Assembly: GCF_020736705.1 (NCBI RefSeq)
Contig: NZ_CP085990.1
Span: forward strand, 310,001-374,000
Direction: 5' to 3'
DNA from: Psychrobacter sanguinis
GTDB taxonomy: Bacteria; Pseudomonadota; Gammaproteobacteria; Pseudomonadales; Moraxellaceae
DNA: 64,000 nucleotides
Positions 48,949 to 58,088 of this stretch are shown piece by piece. Each line of letters starts with the position of its first letter. Positions within the stretch are counted from its first letter, which is position 1. The translations under genes were made by a program, and so were the position numbers. The notes below the pieces were generated by a model. That model was not told the origin of the DNA and did no database searches. It saw only the letters and a list, made by a program, of their open reading frames with translations.

Positions 48949-49224
48949 TTATATTTTTTCCGCTGTTTCCACAACGTCAACTAATTTCCAAGACTTTGTC
49001 TTAGAGATTGGACGTGTTTCGATAATACGAACCACATCACCTTCTTTACAGACATTGTTTTCGTCATGGGCTTTAATTTTCGTAGAACGACGGATCTGTT
49101 TGCCATATAGTGGGTGACGAACTTTACGTTCGATTAGCACTGTAATAGACTTATCCATCTTGTTACTGACAACCTTACCAGTAACAATACCTACACCTTC
49201 GGTTTGTTGAATATCGTCACTCAT
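48949..49224 (-). CDS. rpsQ: 30S ribosomal protein S17
   Basis: The 91-residue protein has [27 protein letters not shown] and [28 protein letters not shown]. Its ATG overlaps the rpmC stop by one base. It is the last gene of the S10 group before the spc promoter. Confidence 0.99.
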   Translation of the reverse strand: MSDDIQQTEGVGIVTGKVVSNKMDKSITVLIERKVRHPLYGKQIRRSTKIKAHDENNVCKEGDVVRIIETRPISKTKSWKLVDVVETAEKI

Positions 49225-49418
49225 TAGGCGCCTCTTTGTTTTTCATTAATCAAAGTCTTAATTTGAGCGATCGCACGGCGATTGGCTCTGACTTCGTGTG
49301 TGCTACCTAGTTGACCGGTGGCTTTAGCCATACGAAGACGAAATGCGTCAAGTTGCTTCTCGTCTAGTAATCCAGTCAGCTCTTCTACTGATTTGTCTCG
49401 TAATTCACTGATCTTCAT
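49224..49418 (-). CDS. rpmC: 50S ribosomal protein L29
   Basis: The 64-residue protein starts [20 protein letters not shown] and has the [12 protein letters not shown] motif. L29 lies at the exit tunnel beside L23. It shares one base with rplP before it and rpsQ after it. Confidence 0.99.
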   Translation of the reverse strand: MKISELRDKSVEELTGLLDEKQLDAFRLRMAKATGQLGSTHEVRANRRAIAQIKTLINEKQRGA

Positions 49419-49831
49419 TACATTATCGTCCGCTTAACAATGGTAGTTTTGAAGGGAAGCTTAGCTGCAGCAAGCGTGAACGCTTCGCGTGCTAATTCTT
49501 CTGAAACCCCTTCGATCTCATAAAGCATTTTACCTGGTTTGATTTCGCATACCCAGTATTCTACAGGACCTTTACCTTTACCCATACGAACTTCTAATGG
49601 TTTGTTGGTGATTGGTTTGTCTGGGAATACACGAATCCAGATTTTACCACCACGCTTAACCTTACGAGTAATAGCACGACGTGCGGCTTCAATTTGACGA
49701 GCAGTCATACGACCACGACCAACTGATTTTAAGCCAAATTGACCAAATGCTACAGTGCTTCCACGATGTGATAAACCCGTGTTACGCCCTTTGAACATTT
49801 TGCGAAATTTAGTACGTTTTGGTTGTAACAT
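49418..49831 (-). CDS. rplP: 50S ribosomal protein L16
   Basis: The 137-residue protein starts [20 protein letters not shown] and has [17 protein letters not shown] and [24 protein letters not shown]. It helps position A-site tRNA. It lies 3 nt after rpsC. Confidence 0.99.
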   Translation of the reverse strand: MLQPKRTKFRKMFKGRNTGLSHRGSTVAFGQFGLKSVGRGRMTARQIEAARRAITRKVKRGGKIWIRVFPDKPITNKPLEVRMGKGKGPVEYWVCEIKPGKMLYEIEGVSEELAREAFTLAAAKLPFKTTIVKRTIM

Positions 49832-49834
49832 AGC

Positions 49835-50572
49835 TTAACCTCTATCTGTGTTTGCTCTGTCGGAATTGCGACGGTTTCCACGGCCGCGGCGTTTTGGCGC
49901 ACGAGTCTTGTCTTCTTTAGGAGGATTATAAACGCTATCCATACCGTCTAGAATTTCACCACGGAAAATCCATACTTTAACACCGATGGTTCCGTAAGTA
50001 GTCTCTGCACGAACTGATGCATAATCGATATCAGCACGTAGAGTATGTAAAGGTACACGACCTTCACGATACCACTCAGTACGAGCGATTTCAGCACCAC
50101 CTAAACGACCAGACAGTTCAACTTTAATACCTTGAGCGCCAGAACGCATGCTATTTTGTACGGCGCGCTTCATCGCACGACGGAACATAACACGGCGTTC
50201 TAGTTGGCTAGCAATACCTTCAGCAACTAGACGAGCATCTAAATCTGGAGAAGTAATTTCTTCGATATTAACCTGAGCGGGTACGCCCATCATTTTGGTT
50301 AATTCTTTCTGTAACTTCTCAATATCTTCGCCTTTCTTACCGATAACGATACCTGGACGAGCCGTTGAAATTGTGATCTTCGCAGCACCAGTAGGACGCT
50401 CAATCATAATATGGCTAATCATAGCATTATCTAACTTCTTACGAAGATAGTCACGTACTTGTATATCGTTTAGTAAGTATTCAGAATACTGCTTAGGATT
50501 TGCATACCAGTTAGCGTTGTGTTTTTTTACAACACCAAGACGAATTCCGATTGGATGTACTTTTTGTCCCAT
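49835..50572 (-). CDS. rpsC: 30S ribosomal protein S3
   Basis: The 245-residue protein has [20 protein letters not shown], the KH domain [14 protein letters not shown] and [12 protein letters not shown]. The last 30 residues are Arg/Lys/Asn-rich. S3 lines the mRNA entry site. It starts 3 nt after rplV. Confidence 0.99.
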   Translation of the reverse strand: MGQKVHPIGIRLGVVKKHNANWYANPKQYSEYLLNDIQVRDYLRKKLDNAMISHIMIERPTGAAKITISTARPGIVIGKKGEDIEKLQKELTKMMGVPAQVNIEEITSPDLDARLVAEGIASQLERRVMFRRAMKRAVQNSMRSGAQGIKVELSGRLGGAEIARTEWYREGRVPLHTLRADIDYASVRAETTYGTIGVKVWIFRGEILDGMDSVYNPPKEDKTRAPKRRGRGNRRNSDRANTDRG

Positions 50573-50575
50573 GAG

Positions 50576-50905
50576 TTATTCTCCTACCTTAACAGTGATG
50601 TGACAGGTACGTTTACTGATACGATCAGCACGACCCTTTGCACGTGGTAGGATACGCTTTAGCGTGGTGCCTTCATCCACATAGATAGTTGATACTTTAA
50701 GCGTATCGATATCTAAACCGTGGTTGTGTTCAGCATTAGCAATAGCAGACTCAAGACATTTCTTAACGAATACTGCGCCTTTTTTGTTGCTGAACGCAAG
50801 GATATCCAAAGCACGCTCAATAGACTTACCACGAACTTCATCTGCGACAAGTCGAACTTTCTGTGCCGAAATGGCGGCACCGCGTAATTTTGCAGTTACT
50901 TCCAT
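50576..50905 (-). CDS. rplV: 50S ribosomal protein L22
   Basis: The 109-residue protein starts [20 protein letters not shown] and ends [22 protein letters not shown] chose 50905 because AAGG lies 8 nt upstream and this is the family start; the frame opens 24 codons earlier, inside rpsS. L22 lines the exit tunnel. Confidence 0.98.
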   Translation of the reverse strand: MEVTAKLRGAAISAQKVRLVADEVRGKSIERALDILAFSNKKGAVFVKKCLESAIANAEHNHGLDIDTLKVSTIYVDEGTTLKRILPRAKGRADRISKRTCHITVKVGE

Positions 50906-50915
50906 AGTGAGCACC

Positions 50916-51191
50916 TTATTTTTTTGCTTTCTTGTCAAAGCCATGACCGCGATATGTGCGAGTCGGGGCAAATTCACCTAGTTTATGGCCTACCATTTGC
51001 TCACTAATGATAACCGGTACATGTGTACGGCCGTTGTGAACAGATATTGTTAGACCAACCATTTGTGGCAGAATCATCGAGCGACGTGACCAAGTTTTGA
51101 TTGGCTTGCGAGAGTTTGACTCTACAGCTTTTTCTACTTTGGCAAACAGATGCGCATCAATGAATGGACCTTTTTTCAATGAACGAGGCAT
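50916..51191 (-). CDS. rpsS: 30S ribosomal protein S19
   Basis: The 91-residue protein starts [20 protein letters not shown] and has [21 protein letters not shown] and [14 protein letters not shown]. It sits in the 30S head with S13. It starts 11 nt after rplB. Confidence 0.99.
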   Translation of the reverse strand: MPRSLKKGPFIDAHLFAKVEKAVESNSRKPIKTWSRRSMILPQMVGLTISVHNGRTHVPVIISEQMVGHKLGEFAPTRTYRGHGFDKKAKK

Positions 51192-51202
51192 GAAATTTTC
51201 CT

Positions 51203-52033
51203 TTATTTCTTCTTGGCGCGACGGCGACGAATGATCATACTGTCAGTACGCTTATTAGAACGCGTTTTAAGACCTTTGGTCTTCTGACCCCATGGCGTAG
51301 TTGGATGTTTACCCATTGTACGACCTTCACCACCACCATGTGGGTGATCTACTGGGTTCATCGCAGTACCACGAACCGTTGGACGAACACCGCGCCAACG
51401 AGATGCACCTGCTTTACCAAGTGATTTTAGGTTGTTTTCAGTATTTGAAACTTCACCAATAACTGCGCGGCAATTTACGTGTACACGACGAGTTTCGCCT
51501 GAACGTAAACGTAAGATTGCGTAAATACCATCTTTACCTAGCAACTGAACTGAAGCACCAGCTGAGCGAGCCATTTGCGCGCCTTTACCGATTTTTAGTT
51601 CGATATTACTAATTGTAGTACCTACTGGAATGTTTTTCAGTGGTAAACAGTTACCTGCACGAATTGGTGATGATTCACCTGACATTACTGTATCGCCAAC
51701 TTTAAGTTTCTTAGGTGCGATAATATAACGACGCTCACCGTCAGCGTATTTAAGTAAAGCAATATGAGCAGTACGGTTTGGATCGTATTCGATACGCTCT
51801 ACCGTTGCTGGGATATTGTCTTTAGTACGTTTGAAGTCGATGATACGATAGTGTTGTTTATGTCCACCACCAATATGACGTGACGTAATACGACCATTGT
51901 TATTACGACCACCTGATCTACCTTGTGCTTCAACAAGTGGGGCATGCGGACGACCTTTGTAAAGGTGTGGATGCACCACTTTTTCAACAAAACGGCGACC
52001 TGGTGATGTTGGCTTTGCTTTTACGATAGGCAT
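51203..52033 (-). CDS. rplB: 50S ribosomal protein L2
   Basis: The 276-residue protein has [37 protein letters not shown] and the highly conserved [18 protein letters not shown] near the peptidyl transferase centre. It lies 11 nt after rplW. Confidence 0.99.
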   Translation of the reverse strand: MPIVKAKPTSPGRRFVEKVVHPHLYKGRPHAPLVEAQGRSGGRNNNGRITSRHIGGGHKQHYRIIDFKRTKDNIPATVERIEYDPNRTAHIALLKYADGERRYIIAPKKLKVGDTVMSGESSPIRAGNCLPLKNIPVGTTISNIELKIGKGAQMARSAGASVQLLGKDGIYAILRLRSGETRRVHVNCRAVIGEVSNTENNLKSLGKAGASRWRGVRPTVRGTAMNPVDHPHGGGEGRTMGKHPTTPWGQKTKGLKTRSNKRTDSMIIRRRRAKKK

Positions 52034-52044
52034 GATTTGTATCC

Positions 52045-52395
52045 TTATTCGTTGTTCGCTGTTTCGCTAGTAGAAGCTGCATTTTCTGCAATCTCTTCAC
52101 CAGCATCAGCCATTTGTACATCTTGACCAGCTTTTAAAGTCACATAGGCTTTTTTATAGTCATTACGACGACCTACAGTGCGACCAAAGCGCTTTGTTTT
52201 ACCTTTAACATTTAAGGTGTTTACCTTAGTAACTTCCACACCTTCAAACATTAACTCGACTGCTTTTTTGATTTCACGCTTAGTGGCATTGTTGTCAACT
52301 TTGAAAACTTGAACACCTAGCGAGTCACCTAACAGCTGAGATTTCTCTGAGAACACAGGCCCTTTTAAGACCTGATAAAGTCTTGCGTTATTCAT
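52045..52395 (-). CDS. rplW: 50S ribosomal protein L23
   Basis: The 116-residue protein has [44 protein letters not shown] and [23 protein letters not shown]23 is the docking site for trigger factor and SRP at the tunnel exit. It has an acidic, Ala/Ser-rich C-terminal tail of about 18 residues not found in the 100-residue E. coli protein. Its start overlaps rplD by 4 nt. Confidence 0.98.
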   Translation of the reverse strand: MNNARLYQVLKGPVFSEKSQLLGDSLGVQVFKVDNNATKREIKKAVELMFEGVEVTKVNTLNVKGKTKRFGRTVGRRNDYKKAYVTLKAGQDVQMADAGEEIAENAASTSETANNE

Positions 52396-52994
52396 GCTAG
52401 TGCTTCCTCAAATTGTTTCGCTGCGTCAACAGACATGATGACTTTATCAAACGCAATCAAGCTAACTGGATCCACTTCGTTAGTACCTAGAACATTCACA
52501 TGTGGAATGTTGCGGGCAGCTAAGTATAGATTCTCATCAACTTCATTGGTCACGATTAATGCTCTTGGAGCATTAAGTTCTTCCAATTTGCTAATTAGTT
52601 CTTTAGTCTTTGGAGCTGAAACACTAATGTTTTCAACTAAAATTAGACGGTCTTGGCGAACCAACTCAGCTAAGATACACTGCATCGCACCGCGATACAT
52701 TTTACGGTTCACTTTCTGTGACCAGTCTTGTGGCTTAGCAGCAAACGCTCTACCACCGCCAACCCATACTGGGCTACGAGTAGAACCAGCACGAGCACGA
52801 CCTGTACCTTTTTGACGCCATGGTTTTTTACCACCGCCAGAAACTTCAGCACGAGTCTTTTGTGCGCGGGTACCTTGACGTGCGCCTGCTAAATAAGCAG
52901 TGACGACTTGGTGAACGAGGGCTTCGTTGAATTCACGACCAAATGCCGTGTCAGACAGCTCAACCGCTGCGCCTGTAACAGTTTTTAAATTCAC
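52392..52994 (-). CDS. rplD: 50S ribosomal protein L4
   Basis: The 200-residue protein has [49 protein letters not shown], the long loop that reaches the exit tunnel. In E. coli L4 also represses the S10 operon through the leader; the long leader here allows that but does not prove it. Confidence 0.99.
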   Translation of the reverse strand: MNLKTVTGAAVELSDTAFGREFNEALVHQVVTAYLAGARQGTRAQKTRAEVSGGGKKPWRQKGTGRARAGSTRSPVWVGGGRAFAAKPQDWSQKVNRKMYRGAMQCILAELVRQDRLILVENISVSAPKTKELISKLEELNAPRALIVTNEVDENLYLAARNIPHVNVLGTNEVDPVSLIAFDKVIMSVDAAKQFEEALA

Positions 52995-53008
52995 GTTAAT
53001 CCCCTTGC

Positions 53009-53647
53009 TTAGGCTTTGATTGACGGACGTACGATGACATCGCCACCATTGGCGCCTGGAATGGCACCTTTAATGACGAGAAGACCTTTTTCAGCATCTA
53101 CTGACACGATTTCAAGTCCTTGAACGGTAACGCGTTTGTTACCCATTTGCCCTGGCATTTTCTTACCTTTGAAAACTTTACCTGGGCTTTGGTTCTGACC
53201 TGTTGAACCCAATACGCGATGCGATACTGAGTTACCGTGTGTAGCATCTTGCATACTAAAGTTATGACGTTTTACGCCACCTTGGAAGCCTTTACCTTTA
53301 CTTTGACCTGTAACATCCACAAGTTGCCCTGCTTCAAATAGGTCAGCAGCAATTTCGCTACCCGCTTCACGTCCTTCAAGTTCTTCTTCTGTAACACGGA
53401 ATTCCCATGTACCACGGCCAGCTTTAACGCCAGCTTTAGCAAAGTGACCTTTTTGTGCTGCAGTTACGCGGCTGTCACGACGCTCACCAGTGGTTACTTG
53501 GATGGCTTGATAGCCGTCAGTGTCATTGGTTTTAATTTGAGTAATGCGGTTTGCATCGACCTCAACAACCGTTACAGGGATAGAAGCGCCTGTTTCAGTG
53601 AAGACACGGGTCATGCCGCATTTCTTACCGACTAAACCGATCGCCAT
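53009..53647 (-). CDS. rplC: 50S ribosomal protein L3
   Basis: The 212-residue protein has [37 protein letters not shown] and [20 protein letters not shown], standard for L3 near the peptidyl transferase centre. It starts 93 nt after rpsJ. Confidence 0.99.
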   Translation of the reverse strand: MAIGLVGKKCGMTRVFTETGASIPVTVVEVDANRITQIKTNDTDGYQAIQVTTGERRDSRVTAAQKGHFAKAGVKAGRGTWEFRVTEEELEGREAGSEIAADLFEAGQLVDVTGQSKGKGFQGGVKRHNFSMQDATHGNSVSHRVLGSTGQNQSPGKVFKGKKMPGQMGNKRVTVQGLEIVSVDAEKGLLVIKGAIPGANGGDVIVRPSIKA

Positions 53648-53740
53648 GTTAAACCTCTTTATATCTTCAATTAATAGTTTGGGGTAATATCTAAAAGTCG
53701 CGTTTTATTAATCATTACGCTTAAATATACGCGCTTTTGA

Positions 53741-54052
53741 TTAACCCAATGCGATTTGAACGTCTACACCAGCAGCCAAGTCCAATTTCATCAACGCATC
53801 AACTGTTTTATCAGTTGGTTGCACGATGTCAAGCATACGCTTATGAGTACGAATCTCGTACTGATCTCGCGCGTCTTTGTTGACGTGTGGCGAGGTTAGG
53901 ACGTTGAAACGCTCGATGCGAGTAGGCAACGGTACAGGACCACAAACTTGCGCACCAGTGCGCTTTGCGGTATCGACAATCTCTTGTGCCGACTGATCGA
54001 TCAATCTATGATCAAAAGACTTTAGTCGGATACGGATTCTCTGGTTAGCCAT
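53741..54052 (-). CDS. rpsJ: 30S ribosomal protein S10
   Basis: The 103-residue protein has [34 protein letters not shown] and [20 protein letters not shown]10 is in the 30S head and also binds NusB in antitermination. It is the first gene of the S10 group; AGGAG lies 9 nt before the ATG. Confidence 0.99.
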   Translation of the reverse strand: MANQRIRIRLKSFDHRLIDQSAQEIVDTAKRTGAQVCGPVPLPTRIERFNVLTSPHVNKDARDQYEIRTHKRMLDIVQPTDKTVDALMKLDLAAGVDVQIALG

Positions 54053-54362
54053 GCCAGCAAGCTCCTAATAAGTGGTTTTATCATTTTGCTACCCTAATGG
54101 TAGGTCTTAAATGATAAATAGCCGTTATATAAATGATTCATTTTTTGGTTAAATCGTGATGCTAATCACATCCAACAATTCAAAAAACAAAATAAGTTTA
54201 ATCCTTGCCCACCATTTCCATATAGGAAGGTAGCAAAGAAGAATGAAATTAGTGCCAGAAACGTTGCTCCGGCTGTATAACGTCAAGCTTAAATGGTGTC
54301 TACTACTAAATATGTTGCCATATTTGCCTCACACCGACTTGAAACGCTCATATAAAATCAGT
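54053..54362 (-). promoter_or_regulatory. S10 operon leader with conserved-looking hairpins
   Basis: About 310 nt separate the candidate start site from rpsJ. On the minus strand I see a 7-bp stem AAATATG/CATATTT (54308-54325) with a GCAA loop of the GNRA type. A two-part hairpin ends 27 nt before the rpsJ ATG: outer ATCATTT/AAATGAT (54080-54115) and inner CTACC/GGTAG (54089-54103). E. coli regulates its S10 operon by L4 binding in a similar leader; whether this one responds to L4 is unknown. Confidence 0.5.
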
Positions 54363-54368
54363 GGTTGT

Positions 54369-54396
54369 ATTATACATAGCTGACAGCCAATTGCAA
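54369..54396 (-). promoter_or_regulatory. Candidate S10 operon promoter
   Basis: Minus strand: TTGCAA (54391-54396), a 16-nt spacer, TATAAT (54369-54374). It lies between rng and rpsJ. With no terminator after rng, some transcripts may also read in from the mre-rng genes. Confidence 0.72.
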
Positions 54397-54502
54397 GGGC
54401 AATATCAGCGTTTAATCCTTAAAAAAGTAAATTAAATATGTCATTTTACATTTCAATAACACTATCAATATCTGCTCTTTTTTTGATTTGAAATCACACT
54501 TT

Positions 54503-56392
54503 TTAATCTAATACGATGTCATATTGCTCTTGAGTATAGAGATTTTCCACTTCAAAAGTAATGACCCTACCCAATAAATATTCTAAATCTGCCACCGTAT
54601 CCGCCTCTGAAGACAGCAGTAAATCAATCACCGACGCATGGGCCACAACTGTGAACTTCTTCGGAGAGTTATAAGTACGGGCACAGCGCATAATTTCACG
54701 GAAAATCTCAAAACAAACGGTTTCCGCGGTCTTGATAAACCCCTTACCCTCACATGTCTTACAAGGCTCGCACAGCTGTTGCTCTAGAGACTCACGGGTA
54801 CGTTTTCGGGTCATCTCTACCAAACCTAGCTCACTAACCTGAGTAATCTTAGTCTTGGCGTAATCTTGTGACAACTGCTGTTGTAAACTCTGTAATACAT
54901 CATCTTTATGCTCTTGCTCTAACATATCAATAAAGTCAAGAATGATAATGCCACCTAGGTTTCTTAAGCGCAGTTGTCTAGCAATAGCATGAGTAGCTTC
55001 TAAATTGGTCTTGTAAACGGTGTCCTCTAGAGAACGCCCGCCCACAAAGGAACCAGTATTAACGTCGATAGTGGTCATCGCTTCGGTTTGATCAATAATT
55101 AAATAACCGCCTGACTTTAAGTCTACTCGACGCTTCAATGCATCTCGTAAGTCTTCCTCAACTCGATGCACATCAAACAAAGGCTGCTCACCCATGTAAG
55201 GCAGAATGCGCGAGTATATAAAAGGCACAAACTCCTTGGCAAACTGACGCACTTCGTTATACATCCCTTCATGGTCGACAATGACCTTTTCAGTATCAGG
55301 ATGTACTAAATCACGGATTGAACGTAGAGGCAACGATAGCTCTTGATAGATAAGAACAGCACTCTGTCCACTGCCTGCTGACGCCTCTTTACGGGCTTGA
55401 ATTGTGCGCCATAGCTGTACTAAATAATAAATATCTTCTTCTAATTTGGCTACCGGTACTCGCTCAGCGGCAGTACGGGCAATTAATCCACCCGTTAAAT
55501 TCACCGTTTGCATTAACTGCGCAAGCTCAGTCTTTAAGCGTAAGCGCTCTTCTTCATTATCAATACGCTGTGAGATGCCGATATGCTCACTAGAAGGCAG
55601 GTAAACCAGATAGCGTGAGGGTAATGAGATATTGGTGGTTAACCGAGCGCCTTTAGTGCCTAGTTGGTCTTTGGTAACCTGTACCAATATCTTTTGACCT
55701 TCATGCAAACGATATTGAATCAGCTCATGACGAGGTGGCTCAATAATTTGACGTTCTTTAACAGGCACAGGCTTGGTATCTGCTTGAGTAATGGCATTGC
55801 CTACTTTATCGGGAGAATCTGCTTCAAATAAGTTTTTTTCGACTACGCTGCTGTCTGACAAACCATTGTCTATTAAATCATTTTGTAGATTTGCAGATTC
55901 ATCTGCCAATGCTGACTGTTTTTCTCTTAGACCAGTAGGCTCAACTTCTACCTTAGCCGTGCTAGACATGGTACTGTCTACACTATGGGATAGTATTGAA
56001 GCTCCTGAATCATGGACTATAGAGTCAACGTTATGTGTGCCCTGACCTTTATTTTCAGCAAGATGTGCGGAGCGATCAACCGGCATACTGGTTAATACTC
56101 TAGGCTCTTGTTTGGTATGATGACGAGGTTCGGAAGACTTTTCTTCTACGGCAGTGGGACGGGGTAAGCGGCGCATATCGTTGACGTGCAAGAAGGCAGT
56201 ACGCGATTGACCAATTTCAACAAAAGCTGCTTGCATGCCCGGTAATACTCGGACCACCGTACCTAAATAAATATTGCCCACTAAGCCAAGCTTATTATGA
56301 CGCTCAATATAAACCTCACTGACCACACCATTATCCAAAACGGCAACTCGAGATTCCATTGGGCTGACATTAATGAGTAGCTCTTCTGACAT
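54503..56392 (-). CDS. rng: Ribonuclease G
   Basis: The 629-residue protein starts MSEELLINVSPMESRVAVLD and has the S1 segment GNIYLGTVVRVLPGMQAAFVEIG. The catalytic part has KSGGYLIIDQTEAMTTIDVNTGSFVG and GGIIILDFIDM, with both metal-binding Asp, and the Zn-link CEPCKTC. RNase G trims the 16S rRNA 5' end and some mRNAs. It is about 140 residues longer than E. coli RNase G (489): an Asp/Ser-rich insert lies inside the S1 domain at about residues 78-218. The mre-maf-rng order is as in E. coli. No RNase E tail is present. Confidence 0.94.
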   Translation of the reverse strand: MSEELLINVSPMESRVAVLDNGVVSEVYIERHNKLGLVGNIYLGTVVRVLPGMQAAFVEIGQSRTAFLHVNDMRRLPRPTAVEEKSSEPRHHTKQEPRVLTSMPVDRSAHLAENKGQGTHNVDSIVHDSGASILSHSVDSTMSSTAKVEVEPTGLREKQSALADESANLQNDLIDNGLSDSSVVEKNLFEADSPDKVGNAITQADTKPVPVKERQIIEPPRHELIQYRLHEGQKILVQVTKDQLGTKGARLTTNISLPSRYLVYLPSSEHIGISQRIDNEEERLRLKTELAQLMQTVNLTGGLIARTAAERVPVAKLEEDIYYLVQLWRTIQARKEASAGSGQSAVLIYQELSLPLRSIRDLVHPDTEKVIVDHEGMYNEVRQFAKEFVPFIYSRILPYMGEQPLFDVHRVEEDLRDALKRRVDLKSGGYLIIDQTEAMTTIDVNTGSFVGGRSLEDTVYKTNLEATHAIARQLRLRNLGGIIILDFIDMLEQEHKDDVLQSLQQQLSQDYAKTKITQVSELGLVEMTRKRTRESLEQQLCEPCKTCEGKGFIKTAETVCFEIFREIMRCARTYNSPKKFTVVAHASVIDLLLSSEADTVADLEYLLGRVITFEVENLYTQEQYDIVLD

Positions 56393-56693
56393 AGCAGACC
56401 TTTTATTTTAATATTAATTAAGGGAGATGGAGAAATAACAGTTAATTATAGCGAGATATTTATCGTTTTTATCACATAACAAAAATATCTCTATTTAATA
56501 CCAGTGTACCACTGACACTAAAAAATTGTTATCTTGTCTATTGGTGTATCACTTCACAATGACCTGCTTATCTCTTTATAATTACGTCGTAGCACCCCTA
56601 CCTTTCTTGTTTTTATACTTATACTATAATTACTTTTTTTGGCCAAATCGCTCATCATGGATTATGACCTTATTATCGCTTATAGATTTAATA
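56393..56693. other. Intergenic region between maf and rng
   Basis: 301 bp, AT-rich. I see no terminator after maf and no clear promoter for rng. The short plus-strand open frame in it runs into maf and looks like chance. Confidence 0.5.
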
Positions 56694-57350
56694 TTATTCA
56701 CAAAATTGCTGTTCAATACGCTTAATAGCAGCGAGGGTTTGGGCCAGTGGTAGCCCCACTACATTCGAATAACTGCCATTAATACGCTCGACCCAAGCAG
56801 CACCTTTACCTTGAATAGCGTACCCACCTGCTTTATCGGTAGGCTCTCCAGTTGCCCAGTAAGCTTCCATGGCAGCCTTATCTAGCTCAATAAAAGTGAC
56901 TTCTGTTTTCTCTAAGATATTATCGGTATGGATAACTTTGCCTACACTATCAACAACGCTTAGCTGAACTGCTGTCCAAACTGCGTGCTGAGTATCAGAC
57001 ATCTTTTGCCACATGGCAAATGCATCGTTCTTGTCTGTGGGTTTGACTAGAATAGAGACACCATCAGCAAGAACCCCAATTGTGTCGGCCGTTATGACTA
57101 AATAATGCTCTTTTTGTTTTTGCTCAGGATTAGTTGCCGTAGAGTTTTTATCACTACTACCAGACTGCTTAATCACTTCAGCCGCCGCATCTGCTTTAGC
57201 CTGTACCATACGTACAATATAATCCTGTGGTATCTCTTCAGATAAGACACTCTCATCCACGTCTACTGCTTGAGTAATAAACTGAATATCAGCCAGTGCT
57301 AGAAGGTCTTGACGACGCGGGGAAGTAGAAGCCAAAATAATTTTCATCAT
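56694..57350 (-). CDS. maf: Maf family nucleoside triphosphate pyrophosphatase (YhdE-like)
   Basis: The 218-residue protein has IILASTSPRRQDLLALADI, the VDVDESVL segment, YLVITADTIGVLADG and GEPTDKAGGYAIQGKGAAWVERINGSYSNVVGLPL. YhdE hydrolyses dTTP, UTP and related non-canonical nucleotides. An Asn/Gln/Ser-rich insert lies near residues 62-80. It lies 30 nt after mreD, as in E. coli. Confidence 0.93.
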   Translation of the reverse strand: MMKIILASTSPRRQDLLALADIQFITQAVDVDESVLSEEIPQDYIVRMVQAKADAAAEVIKQSGSSDKNSTATNPEQKQKEHYLVITADTIGVLADGVSILVKPTDKNDAFAMWQKMSDTQHAVWTAVQLSVVDSVGKVIHTDNILEKTEVTFIELDKAAMEAYWATGEPTDKAGGYAIQGKGAAWVERINGSYSNVVGLPLAQTLAAIKRIEQQFCE

Positions 57351-57380
57351 GTTCTCAAAATTTTCAAGTATTGAACCGGG

Positions 57381-57866
57381 TTAGTACCTTCTTAAGAATC
57401 GATGAAGGGCAAAAAAGACCAAAGGCCAAGTAACAATACTGACCAGTAAACTAAACAAGGCACTAGTGAAAAGTATATTTTGGGTCATGTATTGTACGCC
57501 CCATAAAGTCAATTGGAACACAATCAATCCAATGGTGGCCACTGTCCAGGCAACCGATAAATTCAGCTGCTTAATATATTGCCCCATGAAACGAATCGAA
57601 AATGCCATTATGACTGCTGCAAAGGCCTGCTGACCAAGACGGGTGTCTAATAACAAATCTGAAATAATACCAATGGCAAAAGCAGTCACCACACCCACAT
57701 AACCCGGCTTAAAAATTAGCCAAAAAATAAGCACCATAATTAGTGCCATCGGGCGCAGCAATGATGCATCTAATCCCATAGGGTAAATGTTGATGACGGA
57801 AGCTACCACAAAACTGGCAATAATCACCATTAAGGACTGTAGAGGGCTTAAAGGAGTTTTCATCAT
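57381..57866 (-). CDS. mreD: Rod shape-determining protein MreD
   Basis: The 161-residue protein has five or so hydrophobic helices and the MreD-like segments PMALIMVLIFWLIFKPGYVG and FAIGIISDLLLDTRLGQQAF. It is part of the elongasome with MreC and RodA. It follows mreC on the same strand after a 222-bp gap that is open in one frame (see the small ORF). The first two Met are adjacent. Confidence 0.92.
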   Translation of the reverse strand: MMKTPLSPLQSLMVIIASFVVASVINIYPMGLDASLLRPMALIMVLIFWLIFKPGYVGVVTAFAIGIISDLLLDTRLGQQAFAAVIMAFSIRFMGQYIKQLNLSVAWTVATIGLIVFQLTLWGVQYMTQNILFTSALFSLLVSIVTWPLVFFALHRFLRRY

Positions 57867-57883
57867 AATAGCAGGAGCGCCTG

Positions 57884-58069
57884 TTAGGAAGCCTCAATAG
57901 GTAAGCTCAGGCAGTGACTATTTGCGAGGTAGCTATTGTTAAAAGAAAGGTAGTTAAGCGGCTGGCTATTACGTTTAAAAATACGTTTAAAAAGACGCTG
58001 AACAATCCTATGCTGAATGTTAAGTGACAAATGAGAATTGGCTGTCCCATAGCAGGCGATACTTATCAT
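57884..58069 (-). CDS. Possible small protein between mreC and mreD
   Basis: A 61-residue frame fills most of the mreC-mreD gap: it starts 20 nt after mreC with GAGAG 5 nt before the ATG, and stops 17 nt before mreD. The predicted protein is basic in the middle (IVQRLFKRIFKRNSQ) and has no known motif. E. coli has no gene here. Placement and RBS suggest it could be real; its composition gives no support. I give it low confidence. Confidence 0.28.
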   Translation of the reverse strand: MISIACYGTANSHLSLNIQHRIVQRLFKRIFKRNSQPLNYLSFNNSYLANSHCLSLPIEAS

Positions 58070-58088
58070 ATAAACTCTCACAATACAC

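Noticed and set aside
56526..56753. A hydrophobic 75-codon plus-strand frame between rng and maf
   Set aside because: It runs into maf on the opposite strand. AT-rich DNA often gives Leu/Phe/Tyr-rich chance frames, and there is no ribosome-binding site.
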